DNA of 64,000 nucleotides from Streptomyces sp. SLBN-31 (GCF_006715395.1 NZ_VFNC01000002.1:1-64000); one strand, 5' to 3'; positions 1 through 10,171 are shown, counted from the first letter of the stretch. The notes: generated by a model from the sequence alone, not told the origin. A program made the numbers and translations.

Positions 1-192
1 CGGCGGCCTCGTCCTCGACCGCGCGCGCAGGTCCTGCTTGCTGGCGAAGTGGAAGTGCAGCGCGCCGTTGCTCACCCGGCCCGCTTGCTGATCGAGGTCA
101 GCGAGGCCAGCACGAAGCCGTCCGGGCGAACCCTCGGCCGCCGCCCGCACCAACGACTGACGCGTACGCGCAGCCCGCTCCTGCTTCACCAT
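1..192 (-). pseudogene. Gamma-butyrolactone receptor-like TetR regulator, N-terminal part, frameshifted and cut by window edge
   Basis: Read on the minus strand from the ATG at 192, the frame opens MVKQERAARTRQSLVRAAAE, the signature N-terminus of the ArpA/ScbR receptor family. The rest of the helix-turn-helix is present but spread over three frames. DGFVLASLTSISKRAG lies in a second frame, VSNGALHFHFASK returns to the first, and the following AVEDEAA is again shifted. At least three indels within 190 bp therefore break the gene. Intact members are about 220 aa TetR dimers that bind gamma-butyrolactones and release promoters. The gene is divergent from the afsA homologue at 1062, the classic scbR/scbA arrangement. 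The remainder lies outside the window. The family is clear; whether the indels are biological or sequencing errors is not. Confidence 0.8.
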
Positions 193-1061
193 CGCCCACT
201 CTCCCTGACCTGCGGCCGGCCGCCACCGACCGGCTCCACCATTGCCGCCCGCCCGCGCGGCCCACCCCCCGGCCGGACCGCCCCGCCCGCACACGGCAGC
301 ACGCACCGCCAACAGACCAGACCAGACCGGGCCGGGCCGTATACGGCCCCACCAAAACAACCGGGCACAAATCCACAGGCGTCCGGGCGACTCGGCACGA
401 CCCCGGCCACCGAACCGCACGACACCGCACACGAGACACGCGAGAGCGCGCGCGCACGCACGCTCCCCTGCCTCGCAGACCGTCACCGCCGGCCGACCCA
501 CAGGATGGTAACAAACCGCGCACGCGGTCTCTATTTTAAATGTGAAGGTCTTGCAGAGCCAAGGGCCGCGCTCATGCGGTTTTCCGGGGACCGGAGCGCG
601 GGAGCCGGGACGTCGGTGGCAGCCAGGCCGCCGGCGCCTCCCCCGGCGTCCGCCGCGCCCCCGCGCCGGCGGGCCTCTAGGCCGGACCGCGGCCGCCAAT
701 CCGCCCGCACGATCCCTCCCGGCCACCGTGATCAGGGAATATGCCCGCCGCATGGGAGAGACCCTCGGGCAGGCCGCTCGAGAACGACTCGAGAAGACGT
801 GCGGAGGACACCCCCGCCGGCCCGGGGACCGCCGGAAGGCTCCACGGCGCCGCGAGGGTGCCGGAGGTGCCCGTTCAGCAGGGATAGAGAGCGCTTCGAG
901 CACTCCTCTGCGGATTGGGAACGAGGTGCTCCACATTTTGCCCATGGGAACTCCGCATTCCTTCTAGAAATTAAACCGGGTGGTATGTATCTTCACTGTC
1001 CTCGGCGCTCCACCACCCACATTCCGGCCACATCCAGGCCACGGCGGCTCGGGGGGAAACC
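193..1061. other. Long divergent intergenic region between receptor remnant and afsA homologue
   Basis: There are 869 bases with no protein I can support. The region is very G+C-rich except for a short A+T-rich stretch near 505-545, which contains the ARE-like palindrome annotated separately. A second relatively A+T-rich patch lies at about 930-990. Long open frames cross the region on both strands but show no family motifs and look like composition artefacts. Confidence 0.5.
511..532. promoter_or_regulatory. ARE-like operator palindrome between receptor remnant and afsA homologue
   Basis: Arms acaaaccgcg and cgcggtctct are separated by CA, with 8 of 10 positions paired. The half-site resembles the ACAAACCG-type half of autoregulatory elements bound by ArpA/ScbR-family receptors. 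It lies in a local A+T-rich stretch of the divergent region, as expected for the operator of an afsA/receptor pair. No binding data can be inferred. Confidence 0.6.
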
Positions 1062-2062
1062 ATGTCCATGTCTGTGAGCACCTACCGCACCACCCGCGTG
1101 ATACCCGGCCTGACGCAACCGGCAGGCCCCGGCGCCCCCACCGGCGGCGCCCCCGTCTTCCAGCCACTGACCAGCACCGTCCCCAAAGAACTCGTGCACC
1201 GCGCATCCGTCGCCGAGGTCATGCTGACCGACTGGGCACGCCGGAGCGAGGACCACTTCACCCTGGCCGCCCAGTGGCCCCGCGGACACAGCTTCTTCAC
1301 CACCATCGACGGCTGCCACGACCCCTCATCGCCGCCGAAACGATCCGCCAGGCCGGCCTGCTCCTGGCCCACGCCGAATACGGCGTCCCCCTCGGCCACT
1401 GCTTCCTGGTCAGCGACCTGAGCGTCGCTGTCCGCCCCGCACAGATGCGCGTGGCCGCCACCCCCGCCACCCTCGAACTCGAGTCCGCGTCCGCGACATC
1501 AAACAACGCCGCGCGGGAGGTGACCGGCTTCCGCATCGAGGTGGCCCTCCACCGGCGAAGGACAGGCTCACGCCACCGGATGGCGGCACCCCATACCTGC
1601 ATCGCCCCCCGCGGTCTACCAGCGCCTGCGCGCCGCCCGCGGCCCCGGCGACTTCCAGGTCCGCCACTCACCGCCCCCGAACCCCCCCAGAGGGTGGGCC
1701 GCATGTCCCCCACCGACGTCGTCCTCTCCCCCCTCGGCCAGCCCCACCGCTGGCAGCTGCGGGTCGACACCCGCCACCCCGTCCTCTTCGACCACATCGT
1801 CGACCACGTCCCCGGCATGCTGCTGATCGAAGCCGCCCGCCAAGCCGCCACGGCCACCCTCGGCCACACCACCCTCCCCTCGCCATCACCAGTGAGTTCC
1901 TGCACTACGTCGAACTCGACACCTCCTGCACCGTCGAGGCACACCCGACCGACGGCACAGGCACCGACCCGGGAGGCACCCGAACCGTCCACGTCACCGC
2001 CCGACCAGAACGAAGAAGACGTCTTCCGCTGCACCCTCACCATGGCCCCACCCCTCACCTGA
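1062..2062 (+). pseudogene. afsA: AfsA-type gamma-butyrolactone synthase homologue, multiply frameshifted
   Basis: The ATG at 1062 opens a frame with PKELVHRASVAEVMLTDWAR, the conserved first AfsA-repeat (hotdog fold) of A-factor synthases. A base is missing in the C-run near 1322, and the protein continues in another frame with ETIRQAGLLLAHAEYGVPLGH. Later pieces match the second AfsA repeat (SPTDVVLSPLGQ, HPVLFDHIVDHVPGMLLIEAA). The sequence then shifts near 1875 to a frame reading ITSEFLHYVELD and shifts back near 1990 for the C-terminus EDVFRCTLTM. Total span matches the roughly 300 aa family. AfsA condenses a beta-ketoacyl-ACP with dihydroxyacetone phosphate. As written the gene cannot give a full-length protein. 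All family blocks are in order, so decay is recent or the indels are errors. Confidence 0.85.
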
Positions 2063-2380
2063 CCACCACCCCGCGGGACATCTGCCGGACCCGACGGGCG
2101 GGGCAGGCCGTCGGGGACAGCAGATGCCACCCAGCACGGCAGCCCCGCCCACCACACCGAGGCGGAACGCACCCGGCAGGACCGCAAGAAGTACCAGCGC
2201 ACCGGCCAACCCGCCTCCATGACGGGGCACTTGGAACGGACCCGCGGACTCCTCCGACCAGGCCGGCGCCTGCCACAGCGTCGCCGCCAAAACCCACCGC
2301 GTGACCCCGGCCGGCGGGGATGCCGCGTCCGCAGGAACCAACAGCCCATGCCGCGCGAGCACCGCCTGAGGGGAACCGAT
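2063..2380. other. Region without recognisable gene
   Basis: G+C-rich sequence downstream of the afsA homologue. Open frames on both strands lack motifs or plausible starts. I see no repeat or strong hairpin. Confidence 0.4.
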
Positions 2381-2855
2381 TTACCGGGTCGGGGCAGGGT
2401 GTGGCGAGACGCGCGGAGTCGTCGGCTTTCCGGGCTTGGCATCGGCATCACCGAGGTTGGAGACAGCTCCCGATTCACGACGAGGCGTGTTCACGAGCAG
2501 AAGGCCGATGATCTGCCCCCGTGTGTCCCGAACCTGCCAGGGATCGGGACCTCCCCAGTACACCTGCTGGTCGCTACGGTCTCCGGAGCGAGTCGTCCGC
2601 TCATGTCATGGCAGTCACGCCCACGGCTGTCGGCACACTCGAACAGGACAGCTGGGGAGCCGGTGTCATTGACGAAGGCGACAGAGCTGAAGTTGGCGGG
2701 GTCCGTGATATCCACGGTCGCCGGATCGCAGCACTCAGAACGCCCGCGACGAGTGCGGCGGCCAGCCAGGATCTGTGCGGGCCACCATCCACATCAAACC
2801 TCCGTTCGGCGACGGAGAGCCTACAGAAGGCACACGTTGCCTGACGGGGCGCCAC
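2381..2855 (-). pseudogene. Small secreted or membrane-anchored hypothetical protein, broken
   Basis: Three minus-strand frames together suggest one former protein. A hydrophobic N-terminal stretch reads HRSWLAAALVAGVLSAAI. A middle part has FSSVAFVNDTGSPAVLFECAD. A C-terminal part has VYWGGPDPWQVRDTRGQIIGLLLVN. The order (hydrophobic anchor followed by a small exported domain) resembles Streptomyces lipoprotein-like hypotheticals, but I do not recognise a named family. Two frameshifts (about 2700 and 2560) separate the pieces. Role unknown. Confidence 0.45.
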
Positions 2856-3525
2856 GAACGTGCGGTGACCTGCCCGTCAGGCCGCTGTTGTGCAGCCAGC
2901 CCCGCTCGGCGAGCTTGGTCATTTTCGGCCCCCAGCGGCTCCAGCCTGCCGCGCACCGACACGTCCAGGCCGTGGCTCGCCAACCGCCCCGGCCTGCACC
3001 GGGCCATCCGCCTCCCGCACGATCACCAGGATCCGCGGCAGTCGGCCGGCAGCGCGCCCTCGCCGGCGGCGTCGGGCGGGCATCAGCAGACCGCCTGCAC
3101 GGCACGGCCCCCTTCGCCGGCACCGAGCGAGCGTCGGCATCGGCCTGTCCTGCGCGGGCAGAGGATCCAACACCCGCTCGCGATCACCGGTTCCTCCGCT
3201 CGACCGCACCTCCTGCGGTAGTGCTCGGGTCAACTGCTCGGCGAGAGCATCCAGTTCGCTCCGGCGAGCGGGTGATCCTGCCGCTCCTGCCCTTCGCAGC
3301 CTCCCGCGGTCTCATGGCGTGCCGACTTGCTGACGAATCGCAGGCGGGGCCCGTCACCGGTGCAGTCGAACCCGGCCCAGTCCGCCGGAACCGGACACTG
3401 CCCGATGATCCACGCCAGGTCATCCGCCGCCAACCGGCATCAGTCCCCCGTCACGCACACCAGAGCCGTGACCTGTGATCTCACGAGGCACACCCCCCGG
3501 TCAGCCGAAAGGGAAAGGAGTCCCT
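2856..3525. other. Degraded coding-looking region, no gene assignable
   Basis: Short minus-strand stretches look like protein in different frames, for example RLPRILVIVREADGPVQAG around 3000 and LAWIIGQCPVPADWAGFDC around 3400. None forms an open frame with a start and a family signature. This looks like the remains of one or two accessory genes. Confidence 0.35.
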
Positions 3526-3885
3526 TCACCCAGATCGCGAGGAACAAGAGAACGGCCAGCCGCTGGCCGCCAGCACACCGCCGACCGTCCACGGCTCAAA
3601 GGGCGCCTCGCGCTTGCCTTCCAGGCCGTCCCGGTAGGAGACGGGGTCGTCCCAGTCAACGGGGTGCCCCACCTCCTGGGCGCAGGCGGTCCGCACCATG
3701 ACCAGCTGCTCCTTAGCGGAAGCGGTGACGGCCTTCGCCTGAAGGCCCCTGCCGGCAAGGGCCTTCATCCGCCACCCGGCACAGACATACCGCGCCTCGA
3801 AGGCAGCGGTCTCATCGGCGTTGCGGTCCTCTTCGAGGTACATCCAGCGTCCAGCCTCGGCAGCATCGCCGTAGAGCCGGTACAC
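3526..3885 (-). pseudogene. Small hypothetical protein with membrane tail, C-terminus frameshifted
   Basis: A minus-strand frame of 119 aa starts MYRLYGDAAEAGRW and ends WTVGGVLAASGWPFSC. In the neighbouring frame the same DNA reads RLAVLLFLAIWVKGLL, a hydrophobic tail closely similar to the tail of the small gene at 11076-11246 (LGFLAVWVNGLVALF). The original protein therefore probably ended in a transmembrane helix lost here through a one-base shift. Function unknown. The two loci share both the WTV(G/C)GVLA motif and DNA similarity over about 70 bp. Confidence 0.5.
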
Positions 3886-4081
3886 CTCCGCCAGACGACG
3901 ACGGAGCGACAGATCGTGCGGGAAGGACGAGATGAGACCGCGCAGGCGCTGGCGCGCAAGGCGAACCCGGCCGCCGGCCAGGTCCGCATCAACTCGAGCA
4001 AGGGTCTCTCACCGGCATGAACGCATGATCAGCCACCACACGATGATGTGGCTGCCGAGTGCCTCCGGTAGATCGTCTTGC

Positions 4082-4300
4082 GTGACGCAAGCGCAACTGA
4101 CGGATGAGGATCGGGAGTTCATCGATCCGCACTTGCCGACAGGCCGGTACGGCCCGTACCCCGAGCAGCTACGGCAGCAGTTCGAGGGCGTGATCTGGCG
4201 GTTCAAGACCGGCGGGCAGTGGCGGGAGATGCCGCGGGAGTTCGGCGCCTGGTCGACCGCTCCACGCATCCGTCGCGCGACGTCTTCGCTGACATCGCGT
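4082..4300 (+). mobile_element. IS5/IS4-type transposase, N-terminal fragment
   Basis: From the GTG at 4082 the frame reads LTDEDREFIDPHLPTG, then QFEGVIWRFKTGGQWREMPREFG. This is the conserved N-terminal domain (DUF4096-like) of Streptomyces IS5-family transposases. After about 65 residues the similarity stops and the sequence passes into the 9-bp repeat tract at 4303. No DDE catalytic part follows. It is a truncated remnant and cannot be active. Confidence 0.75.
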
Positions 4301-4302
4301 AC

Positions 4303-4338
4303 ACCTTCGACACCTTCGACACCTTCGACACCTTCGAC
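4303..4338. repeat. 9-bp tandem repeat, four copies
   Basis: Four perfect copies of accttcgac lie exactly where the transposase fragment loses its reading frame. The array would encode repeated Thr-Phe-Asp in one frame. It probably arose by slippage. Confidence 0.9.
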
Positions 4339-4644
4339 ACCTCGACCGCATGAACGCCGACATCCTGGCCGGCATCGACATCGCCGCCTGCGCGGGGCGG
4401 ACGAAGATGGGAACGTGATGGTCGGCTTGACGGAGAAGCGGAGGAACTGCCTCCGCGTCAGTGCCGTGCCAGAGAATGTTTCTCGGTGGCTCTGGTGCCG
4501 TTCGCCGACACGGCGGCGGCCCCCTGCGGACAACAGGAGGCCACCGATTCCGAGAGCAAGAACCGCCGACCTGAGGAGGTCACGATTCCACCACCGCATG
4601 ATCGATCGGATGCGAGGGCGGTGCAGCCTACCTAGGCTGAAGAC

Positions 4645-5721
4645 GTGAAGCGCGTCGTCATTGATCATTTCGGCGGCCCCGAGGTTTTGCGGGTCGTAGA
4701 GGACGACGATCCCCGGCCGGGGCCTGGTGAGGTGTGCGTCAGGGTGCTGGCCGCAGGCGTGTCGTTCACCGATGCCCAACTGCGCGCCGGCACGTATCTG
4801 GGCGTACCGAAGCCGCCGTTCACGCCCGGCTATGAGCTCGTCGGTGTCGTCGAGGAGCTGGGCCCGGGCTGCTCGAGGCTGCGAGAGGGGGACCGCATCG
4901 GTGCGCTGACGGTGTGGGGCGCCGACGCGGAGCGCGTCTGCGTGCCGGAGGCGGAGGCGGTCGAGGTACCCGAGAACCTCGACCCCGCCGAGGTTCTGAA
5001 CCTCGTGTTCACTTACATGACCGCCTACCAGCTGCTGCACCGCGTGGCGAGGGTGAGGAGCGGCGAGTCGGTGCTCGTGCACGGTGCTGCCGGCAGGGTG
5101 GGCACCGCGGTCCTCGAACTCGGAGCGGCCGCCGGGCTTCACCTCTATGGAACCGCGTCCGCCCGCGACCGGGCCAAGGTCGAACAGCTCGGCGCGGTGG
5201 CGATCGACTATCGCAACGAGGACTTCCTGGCGCGCGTACGCGAGCTCCCCGGGAAAGGCGTCGACGTCGTGCTCGACGGCCTCGGCGGCGCGGTGTCGCT
5301 GCGCTCCTTCCGCGCGCTGAGGCGCGGCGGACGGCTTGTCGTGTACGGCCACTACGCCACGCTCGAGCATGGGCACAAGAACCGGCGAGCGTGGGCAGAG
5401 TGGTACGCGGCTACGGGGGCCGTCGCGCTTTGGAGCCTGCTCTCGCCCCGTCGGCAGGCACTCGCCTACCGGATCCAGAAACTGCACGGTCGTCACCGCC
5501 AAGTGCTGCCCGTGGCCGGCAGCCACCCAGCGCTTCCCGTGGGTGGAGGTCCCCGCGACCCGGAGCAGTTCCGGGCGGACTTCCGCGCGCTGCTAGAGCT
5601 GCTCCGTGAACACAAGATCCACCCCGTCGTGGCCGAACGCCTGCCGCTGTCGGACGCTCGTCTCGCGCACGAGATGCTCGAGCGCTCGGCAGCGAAGGGA
5701 AAGCTCGTGCTCGTGCCATAA
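4645..5721 (+). CDS. Zinc-free medium-chain NAD(P)H:quinone oxidoreductase-like protein
   Basis: Intact 358 aa protein with GTG start. The N-terminal GroES-like domain (VIDHFGGPEVLRVVED, GVSFTDAQLRAG, GYELVGVVEELG) is followed by a Rossmann domain with the motif HGAAGRVGTAVLELG near residue 150. It lacks the Cys/His zinc ligands of alcohol dehydrogenases, so it belongs to the quinone-oxidoreductase/zeta-crystallin branch of MDR enzymes that reduce quinones or enones with NADPH. The C-terminus RLPLSDARLAHEMLERS is typical. It stands alone between an IS fragment and a non-coding stretch. Substrate unknown. Confidence 0.88.
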   Translation: MKRVVIDHFGGPEVLRVVEDDDPRPGPGEVCVRVLAAGVSFTDAQLRAGTYLGVPKPPFTPGYELVGVVEELGPGCSRLREGDRIGALTVWGADAERVCVPEAEAVEVPENLDPAEVLNLVFTYMTAYQLLHRVARVRSGESVLVHGAAGRVGTAVLELGAAAGLHLYGTASARDRAKVEQLGAVAIDYRNEDFLARVRELPGKGVDVVLDGLGGAVSLRSFRALRRGGRLVVYGHYATLEHGHKNRRAWAEWYAATGAVALWSLLSPRRQALAYRIQKLHGRHRQVLPVAGSHPALPVGGGPRDPEQFRADFRALLELLREHKIHPVVAERLPLSDARLAHEMLERSAAKGKLVLVP

Positions 5722-6260
5722 GACGAGGCCGAGGAGGACGTTCGCATATGGTGCGCGACCGGCCTGATCGGCGACCGGCACAATGTCGCGCTCGTAGGCA
5801 CCGACGGGTCGGGGCAGCGGGTGGACCCGAGTCTCACCTGGACGGCAGAGCTATCCCTCGCAGCCGTCGCCCCACGGTGCGAGTTCTGACCCGCTGAAGG
5901 GAGCGCGGCGGTGTCCCCGACCTGGACCGTCCGATAGGAGGGCAACCCTGTGCACCGACGGTCCGGTCCGCACAATGCGTCGCACAGCCCGAACAGATCG
6001 TCGCCCCGCGCGGTCAGGCACGCCTACACATCCGACCGGAACGCCGTCACCACCATCAACGAGTCTCATTGAACCTCGGACTCGACCAGTCCCACGACCC
6101 CGGCCGCCGAGCTGCGCTGTCGATCAGCACGGGATCGGCCCTTGGCCCCTCACTCATCCAGTGAAACCGGGAAAACACCGAAAGAGCCTCGAGACCCCCT
6201 CGGCGCAGGACCATCAACGACAAGCTCAAGGGAAAGCAGTCACCCGGGCCCGCCGGCCGG
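5722..6260. other. 540-bp stretch with no recognisable gene
   Basis: Only short G+C-driven open frames are present and no motif is seen. The reductase gene ending at 6261 reads toward this region from the other side. A promoter or RNA gene was looked for and not found. Confidence 0.4.
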
Positions 6261-7138
6261 TCACCCGCCAGGCGCGAAGGCCGCCAGATGGTCCCTCGCC
6301 CACGCACTGAACGTGCCCGCCGGGCGGCCGGTCAGCGCGGCGACCGTGTCCGTGACTCCCGCCTTCGCGCCGGCCCGCTGACGCTGCGCGCTTGCAAGCA
6401 GCGCCTCGGCCACCAGCGCCGGATAACGGCGCGCAAGCGCCGCGCGCGCCTGATCCAGGGAGAACTCCTCACACCGCAACCGGACGCCCAGCAGCCGGCC
6501 CAACTGCTCCGTCTGCCCAGCCGCGGTCACGGCCTCCGGCCCGGTCAGGGTATAGGCGCACCCCGCATGCCCCTCCTCCGTCAAAACCCGGACGGCCACC
6601 TCCGCCACATCCCGCGGATCCACACAGGCATGGGGAGAGGTCCCGTACAGCGCGCGCACGGTACGCGCGGATCGCACGGACGGCGCCCACGCCAGGGCGT
6701 TGGAGGTGAACGCCGCGGGCGCAGCAGCGTCCACTCAAGGCCCGAGCCGTACAGCAGCTCCTCCGCCCCGCGCTGCCAGCGGGTGATCAGATCATTCGCC
6801 TGCTCATCCAGCACCGCGGCGGCCGACAGCTTCACCACCCGCCGCACCCCCGCCCCTCGCGCCGCAGCCACAAACCGCTCATCATCCCCGCCCGCCACAT
6901 CCGTCGTCACCAGGAACGCCGTCTGTACACCCTCAAGCGCCGCAGCCAGCGACCGCGGATCCCGAAAGTCCCCGGCAACCGCCTCCACCCTCCCCGCCAC
7001 CCCCGCCGCCCGGACCAGCCCGGCCACCCGGCCGGGATCCCTGGCCATCACCCGCACCCGCCAGCCGACCGGAAAACGCCCCAGCAACTCCCGGCCCACC
7101 GTCCCCGTCCCCCCGGTCACCAAAATCACCGCACCCAC
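6261..7138 (-). pseudogene. NmrA-like NAD(P)-binding reductase, single frameshift
   Basis: Starting from GTG 7138 (or 7129), preceded by GGAAGAGAAGGG, the frame reads ILVTGGTGTVGRELLG, the Rossmann GxxGxxG of the NmrA/SDR-a family. It continues through VQTAFLVTTDVAG and LEWTLLRP. One base is missing near 6718 and the rest (AAFTSNALAWAPSVR, HACVDPRDVAEVAVRVL, ALTGRPAGTFSAWARDHL) is in the next frame down to 6261. Combined length is about 290 aa, normal for the family. It is divergent from the GBL receptor at 7563, with the ARE-like site between. Reductases of related families take part in butyrolactone biosynthesis, so involvement is plausible but not shown. Confidence 0.82.
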
Positions 7139-7562
7139 CCCTTCTCTTCCCCGCCCTGCGAACCGTCCATGAACTCCCGCCCCCGGGCCGGAACCCGGCA
7201 CCCGCCCCCGTTCCCTGGACGTGCCCGGCACCCACCCCGCCGGGTCCCGCGCGTCCCCTCCCTGCCGGGTTGCGGCGCGGACTTCCGCCCCCGGCCCGAT
7301 GCACGCCTCCCGCCCCCCGGGTCCGGCGCACAACCCCCGCCCCCTCCACCGCCCCGCGCTCACCCCTCCGGATCCGGTACGCGACCGACGCCCCTGCCGC
7401 TTGCTGCGCAGCCTCCTGCCGCCCAGGTGGCGGCCCTTGGAGGCACAACTCCTTGAACGTTTCACGGCCGGAAGGGATGCCGCGCCCACCAAACACCTGT
7501 AATATACAAACTGGACGGTTTTTTATTGGGTCTTGGGACTCACCGGCAAGGAGGAGGCCGAC
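7139..7562. other. Divergent intergenic region of reductase and receptor genes
   Basis: The first 300 bp are proline/arginine-codon-like G+C-rich sequence with no supportable gene. The last 60 bp become A+T-rich and carry the ARE-like palindrome and the receptor ribosome-binding site. Confidence 0.5.
7504..7525. promoter_or_regulatory. ARE-like operator upstream of GBL receptor
   Basis: The core AAACTG-GA-CGGTTT pairs at 5 of 6 positions and is flanked by A/T runs. It lies about 40 bp before the receptor ATG. It resembles the autoregulatory elements through which ScbR/ArpA receptors repress their own genes. Confidence 0.6.
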
Positions 7563-8252
7563 ATGGCGAAACAAGAACGGGCGGTCCGCACCCGGCGCGT
7601 CATCCTGTCGGCCGCGGCACGGGTCTTCGAAGAACGCGGCTACCAGGCCGCCACCGTCAACGAGATCCTCGCCAGCGCCGGCGTCACCAAGGGCGCCCTG
7701 TACTTCCACTTCCCCTCCAAAGAACACCTCGCCGAGGGCGTCCTGCACGCCCAGGACCTCGACGTGCCCATCCCCGAACGCGCCTGCAAAATCCAGCAGA
7801 TGGTCGACACCGTCGTCCTGCACGCCTACCGCCTGCAAACCGACGCCATGGTCCGCGCCGGGGTACGCCTCTCCCTCGACCAGCAAGCCCAGGGCCTCGA
7901 CCGCAGCGGACCCTTCCTGCGCTGGAGCGAGGTCGGCACCCAACTCCTGGATGAGGCCAAAACCCAGGGCGAACTCCTGCCCCACGTCACCCCCACCGAG
8001 ACCGCCGACGTCCTCGTCGGCGCCTTCGCCGGCATCCAGGCCATGTCCCAGGCCCTGACCAACTACCAAGACCTCCCCACCCGCGTCAGCGCCCTCCTGC
8101 GCCACGTCCTGCCCAGCGTCGTCATCCCCTCCGTCCTCACCTCCCTCGACCTCACCCCCACCCGCGGCCACACCGTCTACACCGAACTCCAAACCCTCCA
8201 CCCCGACCTCCCCACCCTCAACCCGTCGCGGGAACCCGCCCCCGCCGGCTGA
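7563..8252 (+). CDS. Gamma-butyrolactone receptor, TetR family (ScbR/ArpA type)
   Basis: 229 aa, intact. The ATG at 7563 is preceded by GGCAAGGAGGAGG at good spacing. The N-terminus MAKQERAVRTRRVILSAAA and the HTH EILASAGVTKGALYFHFPSKEHLAEGV are diagnostic of the butyrolactone receptor subfamily. The C-terminal ligand pocket region contains the family pattern LDQQAQGLDRSGPFLRW. Such proteins bind ARE palindromes and dissociate on butyrolactone binding, which switches on antibiotic genes. It is divergent from the NmrA-like reductase, with one ARE-like site just upstream suggesting autoregulation. It is the only intact receptor here; the paralogue at 1-192 is broken. It could be a pseudo-receptor that senses other ligands, which sequence alone cannot exclude. 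Confidence 0.93.
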   Translation: MAKQERAVRTRRVILSAAARVFEERGYQAATVNEILASAGVTKGALYFHFPSKEHLAEGVLHAQDLDVPIPERACKIQQMVDTVVLHAYRLQTDAMVRAGVRLSLDQQAQGLDRSGPFLRWSEVGTQLLDEAKTQGELLPHVTPTETADVLVGAFAGIQAMSQALTNYQDLPTRVSALLRHVLPSVVIPSVLTSLDLTPTRGHTVYTELQTLHPDLPTLNPSREPAPAG

Positions 8253-8563
8253 CCACCCCCACCAGCAGCCCCACCCCGGAGCCAGGCCGACGTACTCCGT
8301 CAACTGACGGCCCCGCCGACACACCGGCCCCCACGACGTGAGAGTCAGCACCCTGCCGCGCCGCATCCCGCCCGGCAGGGCCACCCGTTCCGCCCTCGCC
8401 GCCGCCGACCCCGATACGAGCGACGCCGGCGCCCACACCGAGCCGCAGGCCCTGCCAGCAACTACCCAGCCTGCAAACCGCGTTGAAGCCCCTATCGGCC
8501 AGCTGACCGCCCCGGCCGCCACGTCGGCGGCTTCCACTGCCGCGCCCCGGCCGACACCCTGAG
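8253..8563. other. Convergent gap between receptor and hydroxylase genes
   Basis: About 310 bp, G+C-rich, between two converging stop codons. I see no gene. Imperfect dyads are present but none is a convincing terminator. Confidence 0.4.
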
Positions 8564-10171
8564 TCAGCCGACCGCCCCGGCCAGCACACCGGGGGCCCTC
8601 ACTGCCGCGGCCGGGCCGAAGAGCTCCGTCAGCACAGCGGCCAGCCCGCCGGCCCCCGACGCCCAGGCGGCCGCCCCCTCACCCTCCAATGCCCAGGCGA
8701 CATACCCATCGGGCCGCACCAGCAGCGCACAGGGCAGACCGGACACCGGCTCGGCCTCCACCACCCGCACCCGCCCCGCCCACCCCCCAGCCTTTTCGGC
8801 ACAGGCGTCGGTGCCACGGTGGCCGCCCAAGAGCAGCAGCAGCGGCAAGCCCTCGCGCAGCAGACCGATCACATCGGCCCGACCGTGGCGGGTGCGCAGG
8901 ACGGTGTTGTGCAGGAACGTTCCCTCCCAGGCAGAACAGCCCGCACCTCGCGTCGGCAGCACCGTGTCCTGAGCGCTGACCATCGACGCCAGCACACCGC
9001 TCTCCCCGCCCCGGGCCAGCAGCTCACCGAACAGCGCCCGCAGCGGGTCCAGTTCCGGGCCGGGCCGCATCAACGCCAGCTGGGCACGCGTATGGTCGAT
9101 CACCCGCTGCGCCGCAGGCCGCCGCTCGCTGTCATAGCTGTCCAGCAGCCCCTCCCCCGCCCAGCCGCGCACCGCCAGCGCCAGCTTCCAGCCCAGATTC
9201 ACCGCATCCAGCACCCCCGTACTCAACCCCTGACCCCCGACCGGGAAATGCACATGCGCCGCATCCCCCGCCAAGAAGATGCGCCCCTGCCGGTAGGAGG
9301 CAGCCAGCCGGGAAAAATCACTGAACCTGCTCAACCACCGACCATCACGCAAAGTGATGTCCCGGCCGGTGACCCAACACACTTCACGCTGGAGCTCTTC
9401 CAGGACCAACGGCCGATCACGATCGGCGTGCGCACCCTGGCAGTTCAGCGTGCGCAGACGGACCCACCCCTCTTCGAGAGGCTTGGCAACGATCCAGCCC
9501 CGCTCCGTGCGACGCCACCCCGCCTCCAGACTGCCCCTGTCTCCCTCTACGCGGACATCCCCCGCCATCGCCGACACCGTCGCCGGATAGGCACGGGAGG
9601 CGAAGCCGGCCTCACGGCGCACCAGGCTGCGGGCCCCGTCGGCTCCCACCAGGTACCGGCCCGTACACACCACCGCCGCACCACCCGGCCCCCGCGCGGT
9701 GACCCGCACCCCACCCGGACCCTGCCGCACATCCGTCACCCGACACCCCCGCAGAACCCGCACACCCACCGCCCGCGCCCGCTCCTCGAAATGCCGCTCC
9801 AGCACCTCCTGCGCACACTTCAACACCGGCTCCGGCTCCCCCGCCGGCACCGAAATCACCAACCCCGCCAAACCCGCGAAGTGGAACGGACTGCTCACCG
9901 GCCCCCCACCGGTATCCGCCCCACCCGCCCCGCTCTCACGGCCAGTCATCCGCCCGCCGCTACCGGACACCAGCCCCGCGAGATACCCCCGCCGCACCAG
10001 ACACTGCACCGCACGCGCATGCAACGTCGTCGCCCTCGGACACCGCGAAACCCCCGCCCGCGACTCGACCACCACCGTCCTCACCCCACGCCCCGCCAGC
10101 TCACACGCCAGCAGCAACCCCACCGGCCCCCCGCCCACGACCACCACATCCCCCTCAACCCCGTGCACCAT
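8564..10171 (-). CDS. FAD-dependent aromatic hydroxylase (PHBH/RdmE-OxyS type)
   Basis: Intact, 535 aa from the ATG at 10171, which is preceded by GGGGGAGG. Domain order is FAD-binding GDVVVVGGGPVGLLLACELA near the N-terminus (GxGxxG), the motif VGADGARSLVR (DG), and RIFLAGDAAHVHFPVGGQG (GD motif for the FAD ribityl chain). A thioredoxin-like C-terminal domain follows, as in polyketide hydroxylases. These enzymes use NAD(P)H and O2 to hydroxylate aromatic polyketides, phenols or antibiotics, including rifampicin- or tetracycline-type drugs. The gene follows an ARE-like site at 10341 and lies beside the GBL receptor, so butyrolactone control is a reasonable inference. No polyketide synthase is in the window, so the substrate is unknown. 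Confidence 0.9.
   Translation of the reverse strand: MVHGVEGDVVVVGGGPVGLLLACELAGRGVRTVVVESRAGVSRCPRATTLHARAVQCLVRRGYLAGLVSGSGGRMTGRESGAGGADTGGGPVSSPFHFAGLAGLVISVPAGEPEPVLKCAQEVLERHFEERARAVGVRVLRGCRVTDVRQGPGGVRVTARGPGGAAVVCTGRYLVGADGARSLVRREAGFASRAYPATVSAMAGDVRVEGDRGSLEAGWRRTERGWIVAKPLEEGWVRLRTLNCQGAHADRDRPLVLEELQREVCWVTGRDITLRDGRWLSRFSDFSRLAASYRQGRIFLAGDAAHVHFPVGGQGLSTGVLDAVNLGWKLALAVRGWAGEGLLDSYDSERRPAAQRVIDHTRAQLALMRPGPELDPLRALFGELLARGGESGVLASMVSAQDTVLPTRGAGCSAWEGTFLHNTVLRTRHGRADVIGLLREGLPLLLLLGGHRGTDACAEKAGGWAGRVRVVEAEPVSGLPCALLVRPDGYVAWALEGEGAAAWASGAGGLAAVLTELFGPAAAVRAPGVLAGAVG

Noticed and set aside
4303..4338. CRISPR-like repeat array
   Set aside because: Nine-base units without spacers; simple tandem repeat. 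No CRISPR array or cas gene was found in the window.
7139..7500. Possible small Pro/Arg-rich gene between reductase and receptor
   Set aside because: Composition is that of G+C-rich non-coding DNA and there is no ribosome-binding site; left as intergenic.
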